NCBI RefSeq assembly: GCF_001921745.1
Contig: NZ_MRYA01000001.1
Coordinates: forward strand, 744,001 to 808,000
Length of the DNA: 64,000 nt
Direction: 5' to 3'
DNA from: Psychrobacter sp. Cmf 22.2
GTDB taxonomy: Bacteria; Pseudomonadota; Gammaproteobacteria; Pseudomonadales; Moraxellaceae
Shown piece by piece: positions 27,086-36,600 of the stretch (positions are counted from its first letter, which is position 1; each line of letters begins with the position of its first letter). The notes under the pieces are model-generated. The model saw only the letters and a program-made list of their open reading frames with translations. It was not told the origin of the DNA and ran no database searches. The position numbers were made by a program, and so were the translations under genes.

Positions 27086-29533
27086 TTATTGTCTTAACTG
27101 CTTATGTAAGATGCGTCTCAACGTCAAAATAGTCTGCGGATTGGCTTGAATACTATGGCCACCGCTGATGACAGTTTCAGTAGATGCGCCTTCAAGATGA
27201 GCACTTGTGTAAGGAACGATGCCATCAGATAAACGTTCTGTGAGTGCTTGACTGATATCATTGTCCACAACGACAGCTGCGACCAATGGTTTACTGGATA
27301 TGTCCGATGTGTCGCTCGTATCGGGTGATACTGCTGTAGATAAATCTATCTTGGCACCGTTTGGCTGCATCTGCGCCAAGCCTTGAGTAATATCGGCATC
27401 GTTGTTGGCGATAATTGAATGATACGTAACACCGTCATCGATAGAGATATCTTTAGTCAATTGAATAAAAGAGGACTTGTTACTTAATTGACTGGCGCCA
27501 TTTTGTAAATATAGGGCACCTAAAGGGTTCTGTGCCAAATCACCTTTGATGGTAATGGCGGCTAAGTTATCTGTGATGGTTTTTACCAAGCCTACTGGCA
27601 AGTAAACAATACGGCGCAGGGCACGAGTAAACCAGCGATCTGCATAATCAGTCCCTCTAAATGGCGCTGACAAAAAGACAGCCGTATCGACTTGTGGTAA
27701 CGCTTTTAGCTCAAATCGATCTTTTAGTTGCTGTCCGCCAAAAGATTGATTAAGTGCATTACGAATTTTATGCTTTTCACTCATAGAAAGCATGTCTTGG
27801 TCATCAAGCCTATCTAAATCATCCATTAAATTGTCGTTAGATAGCATCATACGAGAAATAACAGCGCCCATACTGTGACTAACAATCACGCTATTTTTGC
27901 TAGCGCGGTTTTGTCCGCTAGGGTCTGTTTGTTGATAAGTGGTTTTGAGTAGTTTTTGAATCTGATAGCGATTTTCTAAAATAGGCAGATTGGTTGGATA
28001 AAAAATTTGCCATACTTGATAGTTATCACGTAGCTTGTCGTCGTTGAATATATCATTGGTTAAGTTGACCCAAGTAGCGGGACTAGAAGCCAGACCATGT
28101 ATCATGACAATCACACGCTTATCTGGGTCGTAAGGCTCAAGCATAAATAGCTTAGGTAGTGTGGTTTCTTGTCGCCGCGTCAGTAAGTTTAGATAACCGA
28201 CCCCATCAAGCTGGTTTTCTGCCAACCATAGTCCATAACCTGCTGAGAAGTTGGCAGCAAGTGGATAGTCATTGCCAAGAATATGGACGTTACTACTACG
28301 ATAGGGGTTGTATAAGTGAATATCGAGCTGATTGCTACTAAGCACATCAAGGATGCTGTCACCAGCTGGTTTTATGAGACCTGTCAAGAGGAGGTGGCCA
28401 GTAGGATAGATACGTGAACTTACATCGCTATCATTCATACTGCCGTTGCTTGCCATAGTAGACAGCTTACCCGATAACGATGAAGCCAGCAGTTGGCGAA
28501 TAGTAGTCGTATAACGATCGTTTAATGAGGCAACCAAGCTTACGCCAAGACCTGGACGCTTACTAACAGAATTTAGCCCCGATAGACGTAGCTCATAGGC
28601 TGAGGTTAAGTCTGTAAGAGCAGAGCCTTGCTCATGTGCGTTTTGTAAGTAGTTGTTTTCGTTAGGCAAATAAACATTAAGATCATAGTTGTCGACTTCA
28701 ATATTCATGACGTTAATCTGATCAGTAGGTTTACCATTTAATGGTGCTTGGTTGGCAATTGCTGCTTCATTGCTATTGTTAATCTTTGCATCGGTTGGTA
28801 AGCGCTTTATTTTGGTATGGTTCATCAAATTATTTGCACTATCTTTTGACTGGTAGAGCTGTTTGATGACGCTGTTAGTGGCAGCATTATAGACGTCTTG
28901 AGCTTGTATATCGATTTCTGTTGGAATACGATTTGATGGGTGTGTGACAGTCTTGTCCGTATTGGTCTCCTCAAAATCATGAAGCAGACTGTCATAAAAT
29001 AGATAGCTGTAACTGAGCTTAATCGCATCGAAAAGTCGTGCTTGATAGCTGCTGGTACAGTTAGTAGCATTTTGCTGTTGAATCTTAGCTTGCTCAGCTG
29101 TCAAAGGAGCATTGGCATAGTAAGGATCAAGGGGCGGCCGGGTTAAAGACTGTCGACAATCGTTTGAATTAACAAGTTGACGCGCTTTTGCATAGTGAAG
29201 CTCAGCATAGACAGCAAGCGCGGCTCTATAGTGTTCGTCAAGCATGCTATCTGATAATTGCGCTAAACACTGATCAAAGTACTGTAGACAAGCTTGCTCA
29301 TTGAGACCAGCGGACAATAATGTTGAAGACGTAGCGGTACTCAGCTTATTTTCAGTAACGATACTACCACGCTGATCTTTAATGGTTTTTGATGGTGTTT
29401 GAGTGTTGACTGAGACTGTACTACAGGCGGGCAGTAGTATCATAGTCGCTGCCAGTGCTACTGGTGCTGTGATAGCCATTGACTTTTTCTTAATATATGC
29501 TGCTGTGATCGTAGTAAGAGTGGCAAATGACAT
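27086..29533 (-). CDS. Lipoprotein with alpha/beta-hydrolase domain
   Basis: An 815-aa exported lipoprotein: a hydrophobic leader ends in the lipobox LLPAC with lipidated Cys at residue 37. The first 450 residues have no motif I recognise. The C-terminal third is an alpha/beta hydrolase. It has the oxyanion segment MIHGLASSPATW near residue 477, the nucleophile elbow SHSMGA with Ser near 551, a likely Asp in SDGIVPYTSAHLEG near 770, and a likely His in SGGHSIQANP near 793. The fold resembles lipases and PGAP1-like esterases; the substrate is unknown. AAGGTC precedes the start. It is probably attached to the outer membrane or facing the surface. Confidence 0.8.
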   Translation of the reverse strand: MSFATLTTITAAYIKKKSMAITAPVALAATMILLPACSTVSVNTQTPSKTIKDQRGSIVTENKLSTATSSTLLSAGLNEQACLQYFDQCLAQLSDSMLDEHYRAALAVYAELHYAKARQLVNSNDCRQSLTRPPLDPYYANAPLTAEQAKIQQQNATNCTSSYQARLFDAIKLSYSYLFYDSLLHDFEETNTDKTVTHPSNRIPTEIDIQAQDVYNAATNSVIKQLYQSKDSANNLMNHTKIKRLPTDAKINNSNEAAIANQAPLNGKPTDQINVMNIEVDNYDLNVYLPNENNYLQNAHEQGSALTDLTSAYELRLSGLNSVSKRPGLGVSLVASLNDRYTTTIRQLLASSLSGKLSTMASNGSMNDSDVSSRIYPTGHLLLTGLIKPAGDSILDVLSSNQLDIHLYNPYRSSNVHILGNDYPLAANFSAGYGLWLAENQLDGVGYLNLLTRRQETTLPKLFMLEPYDPDKRVIVMIHGLASSPATWVNLTNDIFNDDKLRDNYQVWQIFYPTNLPILENRYQIQKLLKTTYQQTDPSGQNRASKNSVIVSHSMGAVISRMMLSNDNLMDDLDRLDDQDMLSMSEKHKIRNALNQSFGGQQLKDRFELKALPQVDTAVFLSAPFRGTDYADRWFTRALRRIVYLPVGLVKTITDNLAAITIKGDLAQNPLGALYLQNGASQLSNKSSFIQLTKDISIDDGVTYHSIIANNDADITQGLAQMQPNGAKIDLSTAVSPDTSDTSDISSKPLVAAVVVDNDISQALTERLSDGIVPYTSAHLEGASTETVISGGHSIQANPQTILTLRRILHKQLRQ

Positions 29534-29876
29534 AGCAGACCTTAGTAAATAAGTTTTATAAATATAGATTTTCCATAATTGCTTACATTACGAACACCCA
29601 TATACTAATGAGTCTAGCGTAACTTGCGCGTTTACACTATATGGATTAACGCTTAATATTTAAAACTTAATAACTGAACAGTGGGTCCTAAAAAAGTAAT
29701 GCTAAATACAGACGGTTTTATATAATAGATATGCCAGCTCATAAAAAAGCACGTTCGTTTTGTTATTGACATAACATCAATATAAAACGAACGTGCTTTG
29801 GTTAAGGCGAGTTTGTAGGTAACGCTTTAATTAACCATATAAATGAGCGGTATCCCATTCACTTATAGCAATAAAC
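29534..29876. other. Spacer holding the TPR-gene terminator
   Basis: A 343-bp non-coding stretch containing one long hairpin (29746-29799) and, presumably, the hydrolase promoter, which I could not identify. Confidence 0.5.
29746..29799 (-). terminator. Long-stem terminator after the TPR gene
   Basis: AAAGCACGTTCGTTTT and AAAACGAACGTGCTTT form a perfect 16-bp stem. The 22-nt loop contains its own GTTAT/ATAAC mini-hairpin. On the - strand a T-run follows, about 80 bp past the stop of the gene at 29877. Confidence 0.75.
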
Positions 29877-30938
29877 CTAGGTAATCGGGGTATTTGGTTT
29901 AACATCAATGTCAGGTGCAGGCAAATCCCAAATGTAGTACTTGCCATCTTCAATCAGTTTAATCTGTTGACGAATGATTGAGTTGTCCGGCACTTGTTGT
30001 TCAAGACGACGTAGGCGCTCTAAGGCTTCATTACGGCGATCACTCAATAAATCAGACTGCGCTAAGCTTTGCTCAGCTTCGGTATAACCAAGCTCGACCG
30101 CTTTGTCCAGATACTTTTTACCTTCTTTAAACCCGCCACCTTCTGATAGCATCATGCCATATAAAAAGTTGGCTTCTCCGCTATCTGGCTTGGCTTTAAT
30201 AGCGCGATCTACATATTGACCAGCGCGAACTGCATAATCTGAGCCTAAATCTAAGTTACGACCCATACCGTTAAGTTTGGCGGCGCGCAATAAGACATCA
30301 TAAGAAGCGTCAGGCTCGCTGGCATAAGGTTCGATCCATTCAGTCAATACTTTGATTTTTTCACGAGTGTAGTGACGTTGTGAGCGGTTGGGGAAGTTTG
30401 GAGGATAGTGGCGTGCGTTGGGCGAGACGTCTTCAATAAAGTCATCAAGTAAGCTGACATCCAGCTTGTCTGTACCAAGGCCAGTTTTTTGAGGGATCAA
30501 CAGCGTAGGGACAAAGCTAATATCTGAGATACGGACTTGCGGCGTTGGTATGCCGTTTAGCTGACCACGACTGATATCGATACCAGTGCTAGTAATAGGG
30601 CCGCGTTGATAAACCTGTGTCGTACCAGTAGGCTTTGGTGCTACAGGGACCGCAGGAGTATATGGTGTTGGTTGAGTCGGTGCAGTTGCATTGTTTTGCT
30701 GCGCTGCTTTTGGCTGCACGCTATTTGATTGAGGACTGCTAATAGTTGCATTGGGATTGGCACGGCGAATAATGCGTTTACTTGAGTCAATAGCACTAGG
30801 CGCGGTAGCTGCAGGTGCAGTCGCTACATCAGGAGTTGCCGCTAGCGCAGGCGCTGAAAGCATTAAAGTACATGCCGCTGCTAAAGCAGTTAAAGTAGCT
30901 GATTTATTATGTTTGACGAGATTTATGGGTTGGCTCAT
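29877..30938 (-). CDS. Exported TPR/Sel1-like repeat protein of unknown function
   Basis: A 353-aa protein with a signal peptide cleaved near residue 33 (PALA-A), then about 100 residues rich in Ala, Pro, Thr and Gln that look disordered. The C-terminal 150 residues hold helical repeats of TPR type, for example GEANFLYGMMLSEGG followed by KYLDKAVELGYTEAEQSL and EALERLRRLEQQVP. These fit a tetratricopeptide or Sel1-like scaffold. TPR folds bind partner proteins, and nothing here suggests catalysis. AAGGTAACG lies upstream of the ATG. It is flanked by a strong terminator and by coq7 on the same strand, so it is likely a single-gene unit. Confidence 0.75.
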   Translation of the reverse strand: MSQPINLVKHNKSATLTALAAACTLMLSAPALAATPDVATAPAATAPSAIDSSKRIIRRANPNATISSPQSNSVQPKAAQQNNATAPTQPTPYTPAVPVAPKPTGTTQVYQRGPITSTGIDISRGQLNGIPTPQVRISDISFVPTLLIPQKTGLGTDKLDVSLLDDFIEDVSPNARHYPPNFPNRSQRHYTREKIKVLTEWIEPYASEPDASYDVLLRAAKLNGMGRNLDLGSDYAVRAGQYVDRAIKAKPDSGEANFLYGMMLSEGGGFKEGKKYLDKAVELGYTEAEQSLAQSDLLSDRRNEALERLRRLEQQVPDNSIIRQQIKLIEDGKYYIWDLPAPDIDVKPNTPIT

Positions 30939-31137
30939 GGCAATCGTTACCTTGGTTATTGATAAATTATCTTTGATAAGTGGCGTCTATGTATTGAATA
31001 CATATAGTAAATACTAACTGGTTAGAAACTGTACAAATTTTTTATACCCTATCAAATTAGCATAAATCCTCTCAATAGTAGGATTGTTAAAAACCCTACA
31101 GGTTAGCTTCAATTGTCAAAGTCATTGCTTTGCTAGA

Positions 31138-31782
31138 CTACAAATGATAGGCCAAGGCTTTCATGCGATTGGCCATCCAGCGCATGGTACGGCGAATAGG
31201 GGGCGATAATGTCGCACCGCCACTATTAATCGCCAGCTCTCGATGATGTAGCTCTTCGATGTCCATTTGTGCCAGTATGGCACGTGAACGCTTATCTTGT
31301 GTTGGTAGCTGTTCGATATGATCTTGTAAATGCTCACTAACTTGAGCCTCAGTTTCAGCAACGAAGCCTAAGCTAAACTCGTTTGAGATGGCACCAGCAA
31401 CGGCGCCAAGACCAAAAGACATACCATACCACAATGGGGTAAAAATACTGGGATGACTGCCCAACTCTTGCAGACGAGTCTCACACCATACTAAGTGGTC
31501 CACTTCTTCTTCGGCTGATTGCTGCATGGCTTGCTTTACGCCATCGTCTTTTGCACTAAAAGCTTGCCCATGATAGAGACCTTGCGCACATACCTCGCCA
31601 GTATGGTTGATACGCATAAGACCCGCCACGTGCCGCGATTCTGTAATGCTTAGCTCAGGAATCGTATCATCATTGACTGGTAGTGGGCGAGTACTGGGGT
31701 TGGAATGTGGAACGACTGCCCGTAGCGCTTTATCAACGCCAAGAAGCAAATTGTCTATCTTAGATAACGAACGCAGTGCCAT
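31138..31782 (-). CDS. coq7: 2-polyprenyl-3-methyl-6-methoxy-1,4-benzoquinone monooxygenase
   Basis: Di-iron hydroxylase carrying out the C6 (last) hydroxylation of ubiquinone synthesis. The 214-aa length is typical. Carboxylate and His ligands appear in the expected E...E-x-x-H pattern: EVCAQGLYHGQA near residue 62, EEEVDHLVW near 92, and EIEELHHREL-type DIEELHHRELA near 174. GGAG lies 9 nt before the ATG. It replaces UbiF, as is common in Pseudomonas and Moraxellaceae. It stands alone between the TPR gene and the MFS carrier, all on the - strand. Confidence 0.95.
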   Translation of the reverse strand: MALRSLSKIDNLLLGVDKALRAVVPHSNPSTRPLPVNDDTIPELSITESRHVAGLMRINHTGEVCAQGLYHGQAFSAKDDGVKQAMQQSAEEEVDHLVWCETRLQELGSHPSIFTPLWYGMSFGLGAVAGAISNEFSLGFVAETEAQVSEHLQDHIEQLPTQDKRSRAILAQMDIEELHHRELAINSGGATLSPPIRRTMRWMANRMKALAYHL

Positions 31783-31952
31783 AATTAGCTCCTGATATAG
31801 CTTTGTGTCGGTGTTGGCTTATTTAAATTGCAAAAATAATCTTTTATCACTATAGCAAACAATTTTAATTATCGGCATCGAAATTCGTGCTATAACACGA
31901 TTATAACTCAACGAATCCTTTGTGTATTATTGACGAAAACTGCCATGCTACA

Positions 31953-33293
31953 TTAGCCTTCACTGCTAAGTGGTTCATCACAAGTTTGCATAACGGCTTG
32001 CCCAACATGTTTATTAAGCTTGGTATATAAAAACACGCCAAAGATGATATTGAGTACGCCTGTGACCAAAAACAACTGTGGCAGTGATAGGTTTAGCGTG
32101 TTTAATACCACTATGGCAAATATAGCCGAAGTGACCATAAATATAGCATTAAAGATATTATTGGCACCTACGATACGTGCACGATGGCTTTTTGGAGCAT
32201 AAGCTTGCATAGAAGCGTATAAGGGCACAATATACAGTCCACCACTAAACCCTAAAAAGAATAAATCAGCAAATACACGTAAGCTGCCGCTCCTACCAAA
32301 TACATCACTGATTCCCAAAAGAGTATTGGAAGTCAAGTCGATATCTAGCCCTGATAAAGAAAAATAAAGATCGACAGCAAAGATACTCAATCCTGCGATG
32401 CCAAAAGGCAATAGACGCAAGCTCACTTGATTCTTAGTCAAACTTTTACATAGTAAAGAACCAATAGACACGCCAACAGAGAAGAGAGTCAATAGAAAAA
32501 TAACGACAGATTCATCACCCTGTAAGATGACTTTGCTAAATTCAGGCGTCTGAGTCAAAAACGTTGCCCCATAAAACCAAAACCAGCTATTGCCCAAAAT
32601 CACAAAGAACAAAAAAGGCAAAGAATACAAATAACGTACCGTGGCTATGCTAGTAGTAAGAATATTCCAATTAATAGTCAGATTGGGCTGCATCGCTGGC
32701 GTCATAGGAATAAAGCGCGCTGCCATGTAGCCTAATAATGCTACGACTACAACCGTTGCGCTGATCCAATATAGTGACTGCGGCAGCTGCGTTAATACCC
32801 CAGCAACTATCATACCGAGTAAGATAGCAAGAGAAGTACCCATCTGAAACAAGCCATTGGCCCCGACAAGCTCGTCTTTTTGCATTGCTTGCGGCAGATA
32901 GGCATATTTGATCGGACCAAAAAAGGTAGAATGCGTACCCATCAAAAACAGCGCCACAAATAACAGTGCGTACCATTCAAACACAAAGCCGATGGCCGCC
33001 ACTGTCATGATGACCAGCTCAAGCAGCTTAACAAAGCGAGTGAGTTTAGACTTTTCAAACTTGTCTGCAATTTGACCTGCTAGAGCAGAAAATAAAAAGT
33101 AAGGCAAAATAAATAGCATGGCGGCTAAGTTATTTAAGATACTTACTTCTACACCGATTTGGCTGGCGGCAGTATAGGTCAACACTAAAATCAGTGCTTG
33201 CTTAAAAATGTTGTCATTAAAAGCACCCAAAAACTGGGTAAAAAACATAGCGTTGAAGCGACGACGCTTAAACAACTGAAACTGATTTGCCAT
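31953..33293 (-). CDS. MFS transporter, LplT-like (lysophospholipid transporter family)
   Basis: A 446-aa carrier with 12 predicted membrane segments. Its N-terminus has the block FFTQFLGAFNDNIFKQALIL, characteristic of the LplT/Aas-associated branch of the major facilitator superfamily, which flips lysophospholipids across the inner membrane for re-acylation. The MFS-type loop GQIADKFEKSKLTR is near residue 72. No acyltransferase domain is fused, unlike some relatives, and none is adjacent. AGGAG precedes the ATG. It is divergent from tamA, another envelope lipid-transport gene, so a lipid role is plausible but not proven. Confidence 0.8.
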   Translation of the reverse strand: MANQFQLFKRRRFNAMFFTQFLGAFNDNIFKQALILVLTYTAASQIGVEVSILNNLAAMLFILPYFLFSALAGQIADKFEKSKLTRFVKLLELVIMTVAAIGFVFEWYALLFVALFLMGTHSTFFGPIKYAYLPQAMQKDELVGANGLFQMGTSLAILLGMIVAGVLTQLPQSLYWISATVVVVALLGYMAARFIPMTPAMQPNLTINWNILTTSIATVRYLYSLPFLFFVILGNSWFWFYGATFLTQTPEFSKVILQGDESVVIFLLTLFSVGVSIGSLLCKSLTKNQVSLRLLPFGIAGLSIFAVDLYFSLSGLDIDLTSNTLLGISDVFGRSGSLRVFADLFFLGFSGGLYIVPLYASMQAYAPKSHRARIVGANNIFNAIFMVTSAIFAIVVLNTLNLSLPQLFLVTGVLNIIFGVFLYTKLNKHVGQAVMQTCDEPLSSEG

Positions 33294-33472
33294 GTGGGCT
33301 CCTACAAGTGGCTAGCGTCTGGGGCATAAAGTGGACTAAACATAGGCAGCATAAGGTGCTTGTATGCTATATAATTATGATTATTATCAAAAACTTATCA
33401 AAATATAAGATAGGTTTTATTATTTTTAGACCGTATAATAGCAAGGCTTTGCTATAAATACATGTGCTAGAT

Positions 33473-33506
33473 GCTATGATTTGATAATTAACTAAGCTAT
33501 GATTTG
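33473..33506. repeat. Direct repeat GCTATGATTTG x2 upstream of tamA
   Basis: Two exact 11-bp copies start 23 bp apart, about two helical turns, in the tamA upstream region. This spacing is what tandem binding by a dimeric regulator would need. Confidence 0.6.
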
Positions 33507-33510
33507 TAAG

Positions 33511-33530
33511 TTTGACATGGTTTTGTCAAA
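33511..33530. promoter_or_regulatory. Inverted repeat overlapping a TTGACA hexamer upstream of tamA
   Basis: TTTGAC-ATGGTTTT-GTCAAA lies 115 bp before the tamA start and includes TTGACA at 33512-33517. It may be a -35 element within an operator. The matching -10 (TACAAA near 33537) is only fair. Confidence 0.4.
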
Positions 33531-33644
33531 GTTGATTACAAACGTTATTAATCAATATTAAATATGATAAGTACATTCTCCGGTTAATGCAGGCGGTAGC
33601 CATCGTCAGTATCAGTATGCCGCGTGAAGTGATAGGAAATAAGT

Positions 33645-36600
33645 ATGATAAGACATCAGCCTTCAACGCAGTCGCGAAGCTTGTCAAGTTTGCCGCGTAG
33701 CTATTTCAACCGCTCAACGCTTTTTACCGCGTTAGCAAGTGCGTTAGTCGGGTTTGGTGTGGCATCTCCTGCATTTGGTGCAGATGACGTCAATAGCAGT
33801 AGCGAAGCATCAGCCAAGCTTTCAAGCTTGTCTAAATACAATGCCCTAATGACTGATCAACAGACTGAGCTTGATGCAGCTTTAGATGCATTACGCCTAA
33901 AAAAGGCAGTAGAGCAAGGTGTCATCGATGAGTCAGTACTAGAAGATTATAGCGAGCAAACACTAAAAGGCGAATCAAAAAACTCTTTATCGACCAAACC
34001 TATCAATAGTAAAACGACCGACTCGGACAATATCAAAAAACGCTCATCTAACACAGGTGATGATGATTTATTAAAGCAGGCAGCCACAGTACAGCAGCAA
34101 GGCTATCAGATGATGACGCCTGAGCAGATTGAGCAAGAGCTGGCTGCAGTAGAGGCACAAAACAATCAAGAAAATGTGCCAAATGAGAACAATAACGACA
34201 GTAATGACAGTGACGACGATTTTGATAACCCGGTAGCGACGTTAGATAGCCGTGATACACCTATCGGCTTAGATCCAAGTCTAGATGCAGCAAGCTTACC
34301 AGCACCGACCAATCTCGATACCCTTGGACGTCTGGAAAGTAGTGATGAGAATGCTAAAACTGATGAGGTTATGTCACGTCCGATTGAGGTCAGTGATGCG
34401 GTTAGTAGCGATGGTGTAGATAGTAGCCAACAGAGCTCGACACAGACGCTTGCGCAGCAAGAACGCGATCCAGTAACAGGTGCTGAAGATACTGTCATTG
34501 ATACTAAGGTTGATGCAAGTACGGGTAAGGTGCCTGTGGTAGATGAGACGACAGAACAGACAGAATCTTTAAATCCAGATGATTATTTACCTGATTATCA
34601 AGCAACAACAGAAACCCAAGCAGTGACCGATAGTATCGTACAAGCATCCAAACCTAGCACACGTGCACGTAATAGTAGCAACGTCGTTAAACGCTTATAC
34701 AATCGTTTGTTTAATGGTGGTGCAATGGCGCTGCCACACGTAGAGACGAGCGTTTACTTACAGCAGGCAGATAGCAGTAGCGTTGAAGATGCAGTTGATA
34801 CGTCGCCAAAGCTCATCAAAGCTGATGAAGATAGCCAGCCGATTAACAACATCAAAGCCGCGCTTGATGATACGACTGTGCAATCTGTCGCTGACTTTAC
34901 CGCAGCTCTACCACGTTTGCGCCAGACTGCCCTAGATGCTGCGCGTGCAGTGGGTTACTATGATGTTACCCTACGTTTGCGCCAACCAACTGTTGATACT
35001 ATTGATGTCATTATTGAAAATCTTGGTGAGCCAGTACGTGTCGATAGTCGCGTTGTAGATATTCGCGGTGAAGGTATTGAACAGCCTGAGTTTCAAACCC
35101 TAGAAACAAAGATGCCACCGCAAGAGGGAGAGGTGTTTAATCACCGCGTCTATAAAAACAGTAAAGCGGCACTCGAAGCATTAAGTAATACATATGGTTA
35201 TTTTGATCAATACTGGTTAAACAAATCAGTTGATATTATTTTGCCGGACAATACAGCTGATGTGTCATTGGTCTACAATACGGGCGATCGATATAAGTAC
35301 GATGATGTGGTGTTTTTTACTTATGATGAGGAGACAGGAACACTTACGACAGATCCTGAAAAGTTGCCGGTAGAATCCTCATTATTAAAGCAGATGCTTG
35401 ACTTTGAAGCAGGCGATCCGTTCTATCGTCCTGATATCACTAAACTTGGTAATGATCTATCAGCGACTCGTTATTTTAATACCGTCAATGTTGAGACAAT
35501 ATTGCCACCCGATGATATTAGCGAAAATAGCACCTTAGCTTTCGATAATACACCGATAGATACTGATAATGATGGCGTTATCGATGATGATATCGACAGT
35601 GGTGTTGATGATATTGATGCTTCTAATATCGTCAGTAGTAGCGATGATATGGATGATAGTCGTACAGACGCCAATGGTGCTGACGATAATATTGCTGATA
35701 GTATCGAGGCCAATAGCGGCGCTACTGTAGATGCAATGGATGTCGCTCCGATTGAGTTTGAAGTGGATCAAGAAACGCAAGATAAACTACTGGCTATCAA
35801 AAGCAAGGCAGATCGGTTAAGCGGGTTGCCAAATGATCGAGTGCTCGACGAAAAAAAACAAGAAGCCGATAATCTTTTAGGAAAGATCAGTGACTCCATT
35901 AGTAAAGTCGCCAAAAAAATATTCCCTGATGATGAAGTTGTATTGGACGAAGATTTTGTACCGCCAACTCTTGCTGGACGTAAAACACCAGCAGAGGTTC
36001 AAGAAAGCAAAAAAGTACCACTGTATGTTTTTGTCTACGCTGACAAGCCGCGTGATGCACAAGTCGGTATCGGTTATGGCACAGATACGGGTGTGCGAGC
36101 GACTGCTAAGATAGACTACAATTTAATCAACCGCAGAGGCTACCAAGCAGGCGCAGAAACTGAGATTTCTCGAATTAATAAAAATATTGCTGTCTATGCC
36201 AGTCGACCATGGAAGCATCCACTCAACGATAAACTAGAAGGACGTCTCTCTTATGAAGAGGAGGTGATTGATCAAGGTGAAGGTAACTTTGATCTGTCAA
36301 CCAAAACGCTAAAGGCTGCATTGGCTCGTAATATTCGCCGTGAAAACGGTTGGAACCGTAGCTATTCTGTGCGTTATCGTCTAGATGAGCTAGAGACCGG
36401 TGTTGATGACACTGAATTGGATGATCTGCCCATTCGTTTTACATCTTCTAGACCCAAGCAAAAGGCACTATTATTTGGTTATGGGATCAATAAAACGGAC
36501 GTTGACAGTGCGACTAATCCAACGCGCGGCATACGTCAGTACTACGGTATTGAGGCGGGCGCGGATAAAGCGCTTAGCGATACCGACTTGGCCATAGTTC

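Larger units (their letters stand above)
33294..33644. other. Divergent region, MFS carrier / tamA, with operator-like repeats
   Basis: About 350 bp with no coding frame. It contains a direct repeat of GCTATGATTTG (33473-33483 and 33496-33506, 23 bp apart) and an inverted repeat TTTGAC-N8-GTCAAA (33511-33530), both upstream of tamA. Confidence 0.6.

Noticed and set aside
34048..34498. Open frames on the - strand inside tamA (70 and 110 codons)
   Set aside because: They mirror the low-complexity Asp/Ser region of tamA; Ser/Leu-rich shadow sequence with no signal peptide or ribosome site.
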